Below are positions 16,617 to 24,952 of a stretch of 27,477 nucleotides of DNA, piece after piece. Each line of letters opens with the position of its first letter. Within the stretch, counting starts at the first letter, position 1. The translations under genes and the position numbers were made by a program. Under the pieces are notes generated by a model, which did no database searches, had not been told where the DNA came from, and saw nothing but the letters and a program-made list of their open reading frames with translations. The DNA is from Chthonomonas sp. UBA2391 (GTDB taxonomy: Bacteria; Armatimonadota; Fimbriimonadia; Fimbriimonadales; Fimbriimonadaceae), in contig DDSL01000008.1 of assembly GCA_002343825.1 (NCBI GenBank), positions 12,595-40,071 of the forward strand, in the 5' to 3' direction.

Positions 16617-19600
16617 GGGTTCACTTCTCCAAAGTAGATCAAATTGGGACTCACGGGGAGTCGAGGCAGGGGCGGCAAGACCCACTGTCCATCATCCGAG
16701 GTGCGGATCGGGGCGGTGCCATCGGCGGTGCCCAGGGCCAGCGACCGGTCATAGCTGATGATGAGGTTGGGCACCACTCGGGGATCGTTCGGGCCGTTGC
16801 CCCGAATGTTCAGACCGTTGGGCACGTGTTGGTCGGGCAAGAACCGTCCGGTTCCGCCGATGAACCTCGGCATCCAGCCCCATTGGCGTTGCCACTCGGC
16901 TTGCTGACTCATGGGCGCCGGCATGTTTTCGGCCACCGCTCCACTGATCACGATTCGGGTGTTCAGGGGTTCGCCATAGAACGGGGTTTCGGGCATCGCG
17001 CCGTAGTTCTCCCAGCGGCGCTGCTGAGCCACGGTGAGACCAAAGCTATTGACTTCGCTTTGGAAGCGCTCCCGAGTGTCGTCTTGGTTCAGGTTGTAGG
17101 GCAGACCGGGAATCACGAAGAACGAACCTTCTTCGGCAAAGAGAGCGGCTTCGATCCGGACATCGTTCGGATTCACTCCCATGCGGGCATGGAGGTAGTT
17201 CCGGGTGCTGAATTGCTCAAATCCGGTGAGCCGAACCGTGAACTCGGTTTCGTCTTGGATGGCCAATCGATAGGGTCGATTGGGATCGCCGCCACCCGTG
17301 ATGACCCGACCCGCGATAGCGCTGGTCGAATCGGCGAGCGGCATGGCCAAGCTCTCAAACCGAGTGAACCAGTTCCGGCTGCCATTGGCGAGGCCATAGA
17401 TCGGGCTAAAGACCTTGTTGGTTCCGGCCGGTAGCAAGAAGTCGCGGATCTCTTCGTTGAAGCTCTCCGGGAATTCGGCCGCTTGTTGGCGGTAACTCGG
17501 GAACAAGTAGTTGGCTCCCGCTCCCCCGGCCAGGTATGCCCGGGCCTGAACTTCTAAACTGATAAAGCTTTCACCGCCATCGGCCGAGTGCATCACAAAG
17601 AGCTTGGTCGGCAGAGGGTTGTTGTTTCCGTGCTCGCGATAGGTGGTGGCAAAAGGCACCCAGGTCGACGGGTTGTTCGCGACGATGCCGTCCACCGCGT
17701 TCTCGGACGAATTCAGCAGAAACTGATTTTGGAGCGTCAGCGACGAGGAGCTGAGGTCCACCTCGAGCGGAACTTGACTTTCCTGAATCGTAGAGTTGTC
17801 CTTCGTATTCGGCTGCTCACCAGGAGCAAGACCAAAGAACTGCGTCGTGTTGATGCAGACGTAATCCTTGGCCATCAAGGCCAGCATCGATCGACTCGGG
17901 CGGCCCAGTACGCTGCCGGATTCGTCCACGATTCCCTTGGTGATCGAACCTTCGATGTAAACCGATCCGAAGGAGACCACGGTCAGCTGCTCGTCGGTCG
18001 GGATCACCCCTCGGACCCGGACGTCGGTCTCGAAAAGGACCACGCCGTTGAACCGCCGACCCGAGTTCAGGAAGTCGCTATCGGCCAGATTCGAGGCCGC
18101 TCGACCAATCAGGTTCGGGTTCAAGAGGCTATTGATGGCGAAGGTCTCGATCCGTCCGCCGTTGTTGACCTTTCGCAGTCGGAAGCGAACCGTGGATTGA
18201 CCGGAGTCGCTGCCATCGGGACGTCGCCAGAAGTTGTTGGTCCGGAAACCCTGATTGTTGGTCCGCGATTCACGGGTGATCTCGAATCCATCGGGCAAGA
18301 GGCGCAAGTAAGCCGCTTGGGGCACGAAGTACGGCCCGATCCACGAACCGAGGAGACCAAACGATTGGTTGGTCGGATTCAGCCAGTGCTGCGGAAGCGA
18401 TCGGGACGCCCCGACCCGCTGGCGCTGACCTTCATCCGAAGCCACGGCCCGGTCGGCCGCCGAACCACTGACATAGATCCCTTGTCCCCAACCGAAGTTA
18501 CCAATGTTTCGACCGTTGAAGACTGGGCCACTCTCGCGGGTCATCACGACGTAGCGATTTTGGCGGGTGGTCGGATCGATCGAGAGAATGGATGGTGGCT
18601 CCTTGCGCGGTGCCGAGCGGGTGTAACCCCGATCGTCCACATCCTGGACTCCATCGCGGAGGACGCCATTCAGGGTCGTAAAACCGTCGTTCCGGCTATC
18701 CAGATTTCCAGCCGCTAGGCGCGTAGAATCGAGGTTGCCCGTACTCGGGTTCGGGATCGAGATCGTCAGCGCGCTGGCGTCATTGGCCGGTCGGATGTTC
18801 CCCGCCACCGCCCAGAGGTCTCCGCGAGACGGGTTGAGGATGACATTGGTTTCGCCATGGATCAAGAGGTCGGCGTTCGAATAAAGAGACCCGGCCCCGA
18901 TACTGTTGATCGTGCTTGCTCCTGGGTTGACCAGCCCGAGGCTTGAGAAGAGTTGAACCTCTCGGCCTTCGTAGGTCACCCCGAGTCCTCCCGGCTGACC
19001 CGCGCCTGCGGTGTTCTGAACCGTTGGAGAGCCAATTTCTGCCGCCGTACTCACGCGAAACTTATTCGTGATAAAGCGGGCTTGCTCGATGAACCCGATG
19101 CTCGCGAGGCCAATTTGCTTGGTCACCGCGCCCTTTTGCGTCTCCTCATTTTGGAGCCGTCCAAATTCGCTCAGGAACTCGTTGCGGTTGGCATAATTGG
19201 TGACCTTTCGCCCATCTCCTAGGAGGGTGCTGGGGTCGTTCAGATCGACTCGTCCGGCCTTTCCGACGCTCTCGATTACGATGTAGTTGCGGGTCTTTCC
19301 GACTTGGCGAAGTTGCCCGGTTCCGGTGGCAAAGGCGTCGAAATCCGCCGGCGCATAGCGCACCCGGATCAGGGCCCGCCCGCGTTCGTAGTTCAAGCGA
19401 GTAAAGGGACCGAGTCCATCCGGACCGCCACGGTCGATCACCGAACCGCGCAGGACGAATCCCGACCCCGGCCGCAGATAGAGCGCATCTGGGTCGCGAG
19501 AAAATCCGGTTGCCGGATCGATGGCCGCGCCCGTACTTTCGGGTCGCCAGTCCGCCCCAAGGGCCGAATTCACCAACTGATAGTGGGCAAACCGAATCCC

Positions 19601-19774
19601 GGCCCGCGCCAGGTCCGTGCTGTTGGTCCGCTGCCGGGCCGCGGTCGTCTGGTCGATGTTGCGGCTCACGATCAGGACGAAGGCCGTCCCGAGGGCAAGA
19701 AGCACACCTAGGGTCAGGAGGGCGATGACCAGGGTCTGACCGGATTGGTGGCGGCGAATGGGCACAAGTTTCAT
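16613..19774 (-). CDS. Giant PilX/GspK-like minor pilin (1053 aa)
   Basis: The N-terminus has a class III-like leader MKLVPIRRHQSG, then QTLVIALLTLGVLLALGTAFVLIV as the hydrophobic helix. Position 5 of the mature sequence is Ile instead of the usual Glu, as in PilX_N and GspK proteins. The helix runs into polar residues (TTAARQRTNSTDLARAGIRFAHYQL), typical of PilX. The large remainder is beta-rich with Asn/Arg/Gly-rich loops. One stretch (LTVVSFGSVYIEGSITKGI) resembles the stacked-strand pieces seen in long PilX-like proteins. PilX is normally about 200 aa and GspK about 320, so this is three to five times longer. Only one cysteine noticed (VCINTTQ). The ATG overlaps the previous stop as ATGA, and its own stop overlaps the next start likewise. 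Probable role: tip minor pilin; its exported domain is unrecognised. Confidence 0.85.
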   Translation of the reverse strand: MKLVPIRRHQSGQTLVIALLTLGVLLALGTAFVLIVSRNIDQTTAARQRTNSTDLARAGIRFAHYQLVNSALGADWRPESTGAAIDPATGFSRDPDALYLRPGSGFVLRGSVIDRGGPDGLGPFTRLNYERGRALIRVRYAPADFDAFATGTGQLRQVGKTRNYIVIESVGKAGRVDLNDPSTLLGDGRKVTNYANRNEFLSEFGRLQNEETQKGAVTKQIGLASIGFIEQARFITNKFRVSTAAEIGSPTVQNTAGAGQPGGLGVTYEGREVQLFSSLGLVNPGASTINSIGAGSLYSNADLLIHGETNVILNPSRGDLWAVAGNIRPANDASALTISIPNPSTGNLDSTRLAAGNLDSRNDGFTTLNGVLRDGVQDVDDRGYTRSAPRKEPPSILSIDPTTRQNRYVVMTRESGPVFNGRNIGNFGWGQGIYVSGSAADRAVASDEGQRQRVGASRSLPQHWLNPTNQSFGLLGSWIGPYFVPQAAYLRLLPDGFEITRESRTNNQGFRTNNFWRRPDGSDSGQSTVRFRLRKVNNGGRIETFAINSLLNPNLIGRAASNLADSDFLNSGRRFNGVVLFETDVRVRGVIPTDEQLTVVSFGSVYIEGSITKGIVDESGSVLGRPSRSMLALMAKDYVCINTTQFFGLAPGEQPNTKDNSTIQESQVPLEVDLSSSSLTLQNQFLLNSSENAVDGIVANNPSTWVPFATTYREHGNNNPLPTKLFVMHSADGGESFISLEVQARAYLAGGAGANYLFPSYRQQAAEFPESFNEEIRDFLLPAGTNKVFSPIYGLANGSRNWFTRFESLAMPLADSTSAIAGRVITGGGDPNRPYRLAIQDETEFTVRLTGFEQFSTRNYLHARMGVNPNDVRIEAALFAEEGSFFVIPGLPYNLNQDDTRERFQSEVNSFGLTVAQQRRWENYGAMPETPFYGEPLNTRIVISGAVAENMPAPMSQQAEWQRQWGWMPRFIGGTGRFLPDQHVPNGLNIRGNGPNDPRVVPNLIISYDRSLALGTADGTAPIRTSDDGQWVLPPLPRLPVSPNLIYFGEVNP

Positions 19775-22056
19775 CGCGAGGAATTCCTTACCGTGGCGGT
19801 TCCGCGAAGAGTGATGCTCTGCGGATTGGGAGCAGCGGTACCGGGGAACTGACGGAGGGTGAGATTGACATCAATCACCTGCCGGGTGTCGTAGTCCACC
19901 GCGATCACGTCCGAGCTCTCATTGAATTGGAATCGATATTGAACCGTGATGTTCCCGGGCGGGATCGGCGAATTCGGATCCGAGTTGAGTTCCAGATAAC
20001 CCGCGCGGAATCGAGACTGTAGGACCGCCGAAGCAAAGTTCGTGGGGTCATAAACCGAGGGGTCTCGGCTAACTCCGTTGAAGCCCAGCTCTTCATAGGT
20101 CTCGGTCAGCGCGTCGGGGCGATGAACATAGTTGATGAAGTACTGGTTGGGACCGATCACAACGTTGCCACTGGCCCCCGCGACGACTCGGGAGTACCGG
20201 ATCGGACGGCCCTTGTTCGGGCCTTCCTTTTGGTCCGGCCCGAACACCATTTCACTACCCGGCACAATTCGAGCCCGGGGGAAGCCTAGGGTCGGATGGA
20301 GAGGGCTGGGGGAGCCGTCAAAGGCCCGCACGAATCGGAGATCAATGAACCGGCGGCACGCTGACTTGCTCAGCCCAGGCACCAGACGGTCCCAGGCGTT
20401 GTAGAGCGCATTAAAGCGAGTGTTGACTTCGCTGGTGGGCGAACTGGGGAGCGCCTCGGGGCGAGTCCAGTCCGTTGTATTGGTTCCTAGCGTGGTCTGA
20501 CTAGGAGCCACGGCACTGCCGATCAACGCCGACGGAAGGTTCGGGAAGCCCGCTGGAGTGGTGCGGTTTCCGTCACCGCCGATCTCGATGATGTCAAAGC
20601 TCGTCGTGACTTGCCCGGTCCGCGGGTCGATCGCAATCGGGGCAAAGAGAGTTCGGTTGAAGGGCTGGTTCAAGAATCCTGACCGCAGATTGGCCTGGGC
20701 AATTCCGAAGGAGAAGGGGTATCGCAGGGGATCGTTTGCCGCAACCGTTTGGGGGTCCAGCGACCGGGCACGAACGTAGCCAGAGACATCAAAGAACTCA
20801 ATCCCGCCATTTGCTTCTTGTGAGCGGTCGTCGACTCGGAAGAGGGAGATCTCGCTCTGCAGGGTTTGCGGGTTCAAAAGGCGTTGCCGCGCCACCATGT
20901 AGGGCGTCCCATCCACCCAAGGTTGCTGGACCGATTGCGGGTTGAACGGGTCGATCTGGCTGGGCCAGTAACGCAGGGTCGACTGGGTCCAACCGCCGTA
21001 CTTCGTGCGGAAGACGTCGCTGCCCGATTTTTCGGACCCTTCGAACTCCTCATTGGTCCGCGCCACGACCGATCCTTCGGCCGGTTCGCTGGTGACGCGC
21101 GTTGGGCGGAACTGGACCAAGGGCAAGATCCGCGGGACATTCCCGTCATAGATAGCCTGGAAAGATCCACGATCATAGACCGGCTGAATCAGATCGATGC
21201 GGCTGAAGTTGCTCACGATCCGCGACTGCCGTTGCCACGCCCGGATGCGCGCGACCTTGGCCTGGAACTCGGGAGTGCCCGGTCGAGGATCGGCGTTGGG
21301 GTCGGCGGGCAGGCTGAAGAAGCTCGGATCATCGAGAACGGGCCGCCCGTCGCGGATGTCGAAGAGAGCGTTGTTATAGACCCATTGCCCGTTTTGGGGA
21401 TTGTTGGGGTCGGGTCGCCAGCGCCGGTAGTCGATCTCGGCCCGGTAGAGGACGTAAAGATTTTCCGTCCCCTGAGGAGAGTTCAAGATTCGGTCGAAGG
21501 GGTTAATGTAGCGACCGGCCACGGGGGCGGCTTCGGTCCCAAGGATCGGTTCCCGAAGTCCGATAAAGTAGCGGACCAGTCGGTATCCACCGGCGGCGGG
21601 AAAGGTCGGCTGACCAACCGGGGTCCGAAGGGTAGGGTCTTCCCGCCAATTGGTAGGATCGTTCGGATCTCCGTTTGGATCTCGGAGCAGATTGGGGTTC
21701 AGAAGGGCGCCACCTGGGCCGCGAAGGGGCTCGCCTCGGCTCGGCATCAGGATGTCGATCTTGGCGTTCGGAAGCAGGAGCGACTCGTACTGACCGTTGC
21801 GCCCCGGAACCTCAACAAGGATCGATCCGCGGATGCCGGAGTTGTCGCGTACGCTCACCCCGTTGCCGATGTCACGCTGGACTTGCTCAATGATCAGCCG
21901 GGCCCGGTCTTGGGCTTGGCTGAAACCTTGTCCGACCCGTGTGAGGTTGAAACCCTGGACCAGCGGCACACTGATGATCGTCAGCAGGATGGCGGTAATC
22001 GCCATGACGGTCAGCAACTCAATCAAAGTAAAGCCAGAGCGGCGAACAGACTTCAC
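19771..22056 (-). CDS. Giant PilW/GspJ-like minor pilin (761 aa)
   Basis: A canonical prepilin signal MKSVRRSG/FTLIELLTVMAITAILLTI is present, with Glu5 and Phe1, followed by the amphipathic segment GFSQAQDRARLIIEQVQRDIG typical of PilW/GspJ. The rest (about 720 residues) is a beta-rich, Pro/Asn/Arg-rich domain I do not recognise; PilW is normally about 270 aa. Start codon is GTG at 22056, overlapping the upstream stop as GTGA, with GGGAG nine bases before it. The stop at 19771 overlaps the next ATG. It would be processed by the prepilin peptidase encoded upstream and incorporated into the pilus or its tip. Confidence 0.88.
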   Translation of the reverse strand: MKSVRRSGFTLIELLTVMAITAILLTIISVPLVQGFNLTRVGQGFSQAQDRARLIIEQVQRDIGNGVSVRDNSGIRGSILVEVPGRNGQYESLLLPNAKIDILMPSRGEPLRGPGGALLNPNLLRDPNGDPNDPTNWREDPTLRTPVGQPTFPAAGGYRLVRYFIGLREPILGTEAAPVAGRYINPFDRILNSPQGTENLYVLYRAEIDYRRWRPDPNNPQNGQWVYNNALFDIRDGRPVLDDPSFFSLPADPNADPRPGTPEFQAKVARIRAWQRQSRIVSNFSRIDLIQPVYDRGSFQAIYDGNVPRILPLVQFRPTRVTSEPAEGSVVARTNEEFEGSEKSGSDVFRTKYGGWTQSTLRYWPSQIDPFNPQSVQQPWVDGTPYMVARQRLLNPQTLQSEISLFRVDDRSQEANGGIEFFDVSGYVRARSLDPQTVAANDPLRYPFSFGIAQANLRSGFLNQPFNRTLFAPIAIDPRTGQVTTSFDIIEIGGDGNRTTPAGFPNLPSALIGSAVAPSQTTLGTNTTDWTRPEALPSSPTSEVNTRFNALYNAWDRLVPGLSKSACRRFIDLRFVRAFDGSPSPLHPTLGFPRARIVPGSEMVFGPDQKEGPNKGRPIRYSRVVAGASGNVVIGPNQYFINYVHRPDALTETYEELGFNGVSRDPSVYDPTNFASAVLQSRFRAGYLELNSDPNSPIPPGNITVQYRFQFNESSDVIAVDYDTRQVIDVNLTLRQFPGTAAPNPQSITLRGTATVRNSSR

Positions 22057-23981
22057 AGGTCTTCACTCCCTTGCGTCAAAAACGTTTCCGTTTGAACTCT
22101 CTTTAGATCACTGAACCACTTGCTCAGTTCCGAGAGGTTCTCATTTTCATCGGGGCCGAGCTTGATGCTGCCTGCGCCCCAGGTCACTCGCACGCTCATC
22201 GAGACGCCCCGGACTCGGCGCACGGCGTAGCCCTGGCTGAAGTCGAGGAAGGGGTTACCACTGATCCGATCTCGGATATCGACGTAGCCGAGCCGCAGAC
22301 CGCCCACCCTCGGGGCTCGAATGATGAACTCTTGGTCTTCGAGGACCAACAACGGGTTGGCCGGGTTTCCGCCTTCGCGGTACCAGATCTCTCCGATGAT
22401 CACCTTCTTGCCCACATCGGCCAGCGGGAAGTAGATGTGGTTTCCGTCCCCATCCACACCGTTGGCGCCGCCCGGATAGCACTGGTCGTAGCTCACGTTG
22501 GGGCCGTAGGTGGCGCGATAGATCGAACTGCCCTTGATCGGCTGCACCGCCCATTCACCTTTGCCCATGTAGAGTGCGCGCATGGGGCGGTTCCCAGCCT
22601 GATCGATGCGGGTCACCTGGGTATCGCCCGGGAAGATCACGTCAAGGCTCAGGCCCGTGTTCAAATCGCTATCGAGATCAAGAAAGGAGATGAGACCGAC
22701 CGACTTGTCCACCCGATAGGAATTGGGTTGCACGAGGCCACCGGTGTCGCTATCCAGCAAGATGAGGTCACGAGTTTCCGTCCCCCCGCCGTCCACGGTC
22801 AAGCTGATGGGGATCCCCTGATAGGGGGAAAGGTCGATATCTTGTTCGCCCTTGACCTTCAGACTCCCCAGAATGAGCTTCTGCTGGAACGGGGCCGCGT
22901 CCGGCGCGCGGAAGTCGTCGCGAATTACCCGCCAATCGATCACGTTATAATCCACCCGCGCCCGCAGCGCCACTCGCCCACGGTTGCGAAACTCAAACAG
23001 GTTGTAGCCCGCCGGGTTAAAGAGCAGCACGCCTAGGTCAGGATCCAGAAGGCGAAACTCGTAAGCCGAGTCTTGCTGCGTGATCCCCCCGACGCCAGGA
23101 GTCGAGAAGCCATTGGCGGGCACCTCCAGGAAGATCCTCTGGATGCGCAGCGTGTCATAGTCGATCCATTCGGCGGTATCCCCAAAATCGGCTTGGATTA
23201 AGTCGGTGAGACTGTAGGCGCGGTACCCGGCCCGGGGTGAAAGTGCGGGGGCATCGAGAACAACAACGATTGACCGCGACTCACGACGACCGGCGACGGT
23301 CGTGTAGTAGGTCAGGGTCATCCGGTACTGCCGGTTGCGGGCGGTCCCGACCGGCAGATAGAGCAAATTGTCTTCGTCCACGATGACCGCCTGGCCATCG
23401 CGGAACCAGTTCGGCGCCTCATCGACAAAAACACGCTGCATATCGTTGCCGTAAACCAGCACACTACTGCCCGCGGTCTTGCGCTCGATTGGGGCAAATT
23501 GCAGCACCATCAGGCCGCCATAGAGCGTTCCGCCATTGGTCTGGGGAATGAAGCGTGGAGCCGGGATTGTTCGGCCTTCACCGATGATCGTCCGGAAGCG
23601 GTTCGCACCGGTTGCAAACTTCCAGTTCACACCGCCAAACGGCGAGACCACGACACCACCGGCGGTGACCCCGGTCGTCCCGCTCGGCAGGGCATCCGAG
23701 AGCAGAGCGGCGCGGTCGATATCCAGGCTAAACGAGGTCGCCGACGGGTTTACGGCGAGAATGGCCTCGGGGATCTGCTCGGTTTGGCCCTTCAACCGTT
23801 CCATCTCTGAGCGGGCGAGTTGATTCGCCACGGAGATGTTCTTCGAGGTCTTGAGCACGCTCAACCCCCGCGGGAAGAGTTGCACGACGGAGAGAATTCC
23901 GACGGCAAAGATCACGATCACGACGAGCACTTCGATGAGGCTCGCACCGCGCGACCGATTACGATTCAAGACAAAAGACAT
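22053..23981 (-). CDS. Giant PilV/GspI-like minor pilin (642 aa)
   Basis: Prepilin leader MSFVLNRNRSRG, then ASLIEVLVVIVIFAVGILSVVQLFPRG: the PilV/GspI pattern, with Ala or Ser in place of Phe1 and Glu5 retained. The helix continues into SVANQLARSEMERLKGQTEQ, also typical of PilV. The C-terminal ~550 residues are beta-rich and unrecognised. A VDGDGNHIYFPLADVGKKV segment near residue 510 may be a metal-binding loop. Usual PilV length is about 185 aa. Start ATG at 23981 with GAGGAAA upstream, 33 bases after the GspG-like gene. Its stop overlaps the next GTG. Confidence 0.88.
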   Translation of the reverse strand: MSFVLNRNRSRGASLIEVLVVIVIFAVGILSVVQLFPRGLSVLKTSKNISVANQLARSEMERLKGQTEQIPEAILAVNPSATSFSLDIDRAALLSDALPSGTTGVTAGGVVVSPFGGVNWKFATGANRFRTIIGEGRTIPAPRFIPQTNGGTLYGGLMVLQFAPIERKTAGSSVLVYGNDMQRVFVDEAPNWFRDGQAVIVDEDNLLYLPVGTARNRQYRMTLTYYTTVAGRRESRSIVVVLDAPALSPRAGYRAYSLTDLIQADFGDTAEWIDYDTLRIQRIFLEVPANGFSTPGVGGITQQDSAYEFRLLDPDLGVLLFNPAGYNLFEFRNRGRVALRARVDYNVIDWRVIRDDFRAPDAAPFQQKLILGSLKVKGEQDIDLSPYQGIPISLTVDGGGTETRDLILLDSDTGGLVQPNSYRVDKSVGLISFLDLDSDLNTGLSLDVIFPGDTQVTRIDQAGNRPMRALYMGKGEWAVQPIKGSSIYRATYGPNVSYDQCYPGGANGVDGDGNHIYFPLADVGKKVIIGEIWYREGGNPANPLLVLEDQEFIIRAPRVGGLRLGYVDIRDRISGNPFLDFSQGYAVRRVRGVSMSVRVTWGAGSIKLGPDENENLSELSKWFSDLKRVQTETFLTQGSEDL

Positions 23982-24014
23982 CCCGTTTCCTCGTTTGAGT
24001 CCAACTAAACTAAA

Positions 24015-24863
24015 TTATCGAATGGGGGGAGAGACCCGGTACGACCGTTCGGCCATATCCCGAGCGCCCCGATTGACCAACGCTCCACCAAGATAAAGCA
24101 CCTGCTCGGTAATCCCGGTATCGACTTGGCCATTGTTCTGGTAGTCGCGGAAGAAGCTGTTCCAAGTGATGATCGTGCGATCGTCTGGATCTGAGTAGCC
24201 CAGCTGGCGCGGGTCGTCAAACGCGTTACCGCCCGAGAGTCCCCAGATCGTCCAGAAAAGCGTGTAGCGCAACTCGGTACGGCGCCCATTCGGGGTCCGA
24301 ACTTCGGCCACGTCATAGCCCGAGATCCGATAAAACTCTTGGGGAGCCGAAGCCGGATTGTTCGGATTCTGGGTCACGACCTCGTTGTTCGTGTAGCGTT
24401 GCCTGGCGTTTGGCAGGTCGTCATTGCTGTCAATCCGACCATCGCCGTTCAAATCAACTTGGGGAGCCTGGGGCGTGGGGCGTGGGTCGGCATTCGGCCA
24501 GACCGCGCGAGTGGTTGCAAGCAACTGATTCCCCTGGATCTGGTTCAGTTCGGGGCGCAGGCTTTCGAGGCCGTCGACCCGCTTTGGATAGAGAAATCCA
24601 GCGGCCTTGTTGGCGGGGACCACGTTGTTATTGTTCTGATAAAGCGTCACATAACCCAGCAGGGCCGGGGGGAATCCGCCTTGATCCTGGCGATAAAGCT
24701 GCAGGGCCGTCCGGATGCTGTTCATGTCGCTGGCATCCGCACCCTTTTGGGCGCTCCGTTTGGCCGAGGCATAGACCGGAAGAATGATCGCTGACAAGAT
24801 CGCGATGATCGCGATAACCGTCAACAGTTCAATTAGCGTAAAGGCACGATTCGAATTCCGCAT
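24015..24863 (-). CDS. GspG/FimU-like type IV pilin-like protein
   Basis: 282 aa from ATG at 24863, preceded by GGGAG at eight bases. A GTG at 24878 in frame is possible but lies on that ribosome-binding site. The leader MRNSNRA is followed by FTLIELLTVIAIIAILSAIILPVYASAKRSA, a textbook pilin helix with Glu5. The residue before the cleavage point is Ala, not the near-invariant Gly. The helix enters AQKGADASDMNSIRTALQLYRQDQGGFP, the GspG-type alpha-C segment. A nine-residue calcium-type loop DLNGDGRID lies at 137-145; GspG pseudopilins are known to bind calcium in their C-terminal region, so this may be functional. First gene of the pilin operon. Length is about twice that of usual GspG. Confidence 0.88.
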   Translation of the reverse strand: MRNSNRAFTLIELLTVIAIIAILSAIILPVYASAKRSAQKGADASDMNSIRTALQLYRQDQGGFPPALLGYVTLYQNNNNVVPANKAAGFLYPKRVDGLESLRPELNQIQGNQLLATTRAVWPNADPRPTPQAPQVDLNGDGRIDSNDDLPNARQRYTNNEVVTQNPNNPASAPQEFYRISGYDVAEVRTPNGRRTELRYTLFWTIWGLSGGNAFDDPRQLGYSDPDDRTIITWNSFFRDYQNNGQVDTGITEQVLYLGGALVNRGARDMAERSYRVSPPIR

Positions 24864-24952
24864 AGACAACGCTCCCACTCATCCCAAACTTCTCTGACTA
24901 GGCCAAAAGGCCTCTTGTTCCGGGATTTTTTCTCTTTTTCTACCCGCTTTGC

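Noticed and set aside
16617..16685. Upstream start for the 1558-aa protein
   Set aside because: It would hide the signal peptide; the ATGA overlap at 16613-16616 matches the two preceding junctions.
24900..24913. AGGCC-AAAA-GGCCT hairpin between pilD and the GspG-like gene
   Set aside because: Only five base pairs and no T-run after it on the coding strand. No clear promoter could be found in this 89-base gap either, so I do not call a feature.
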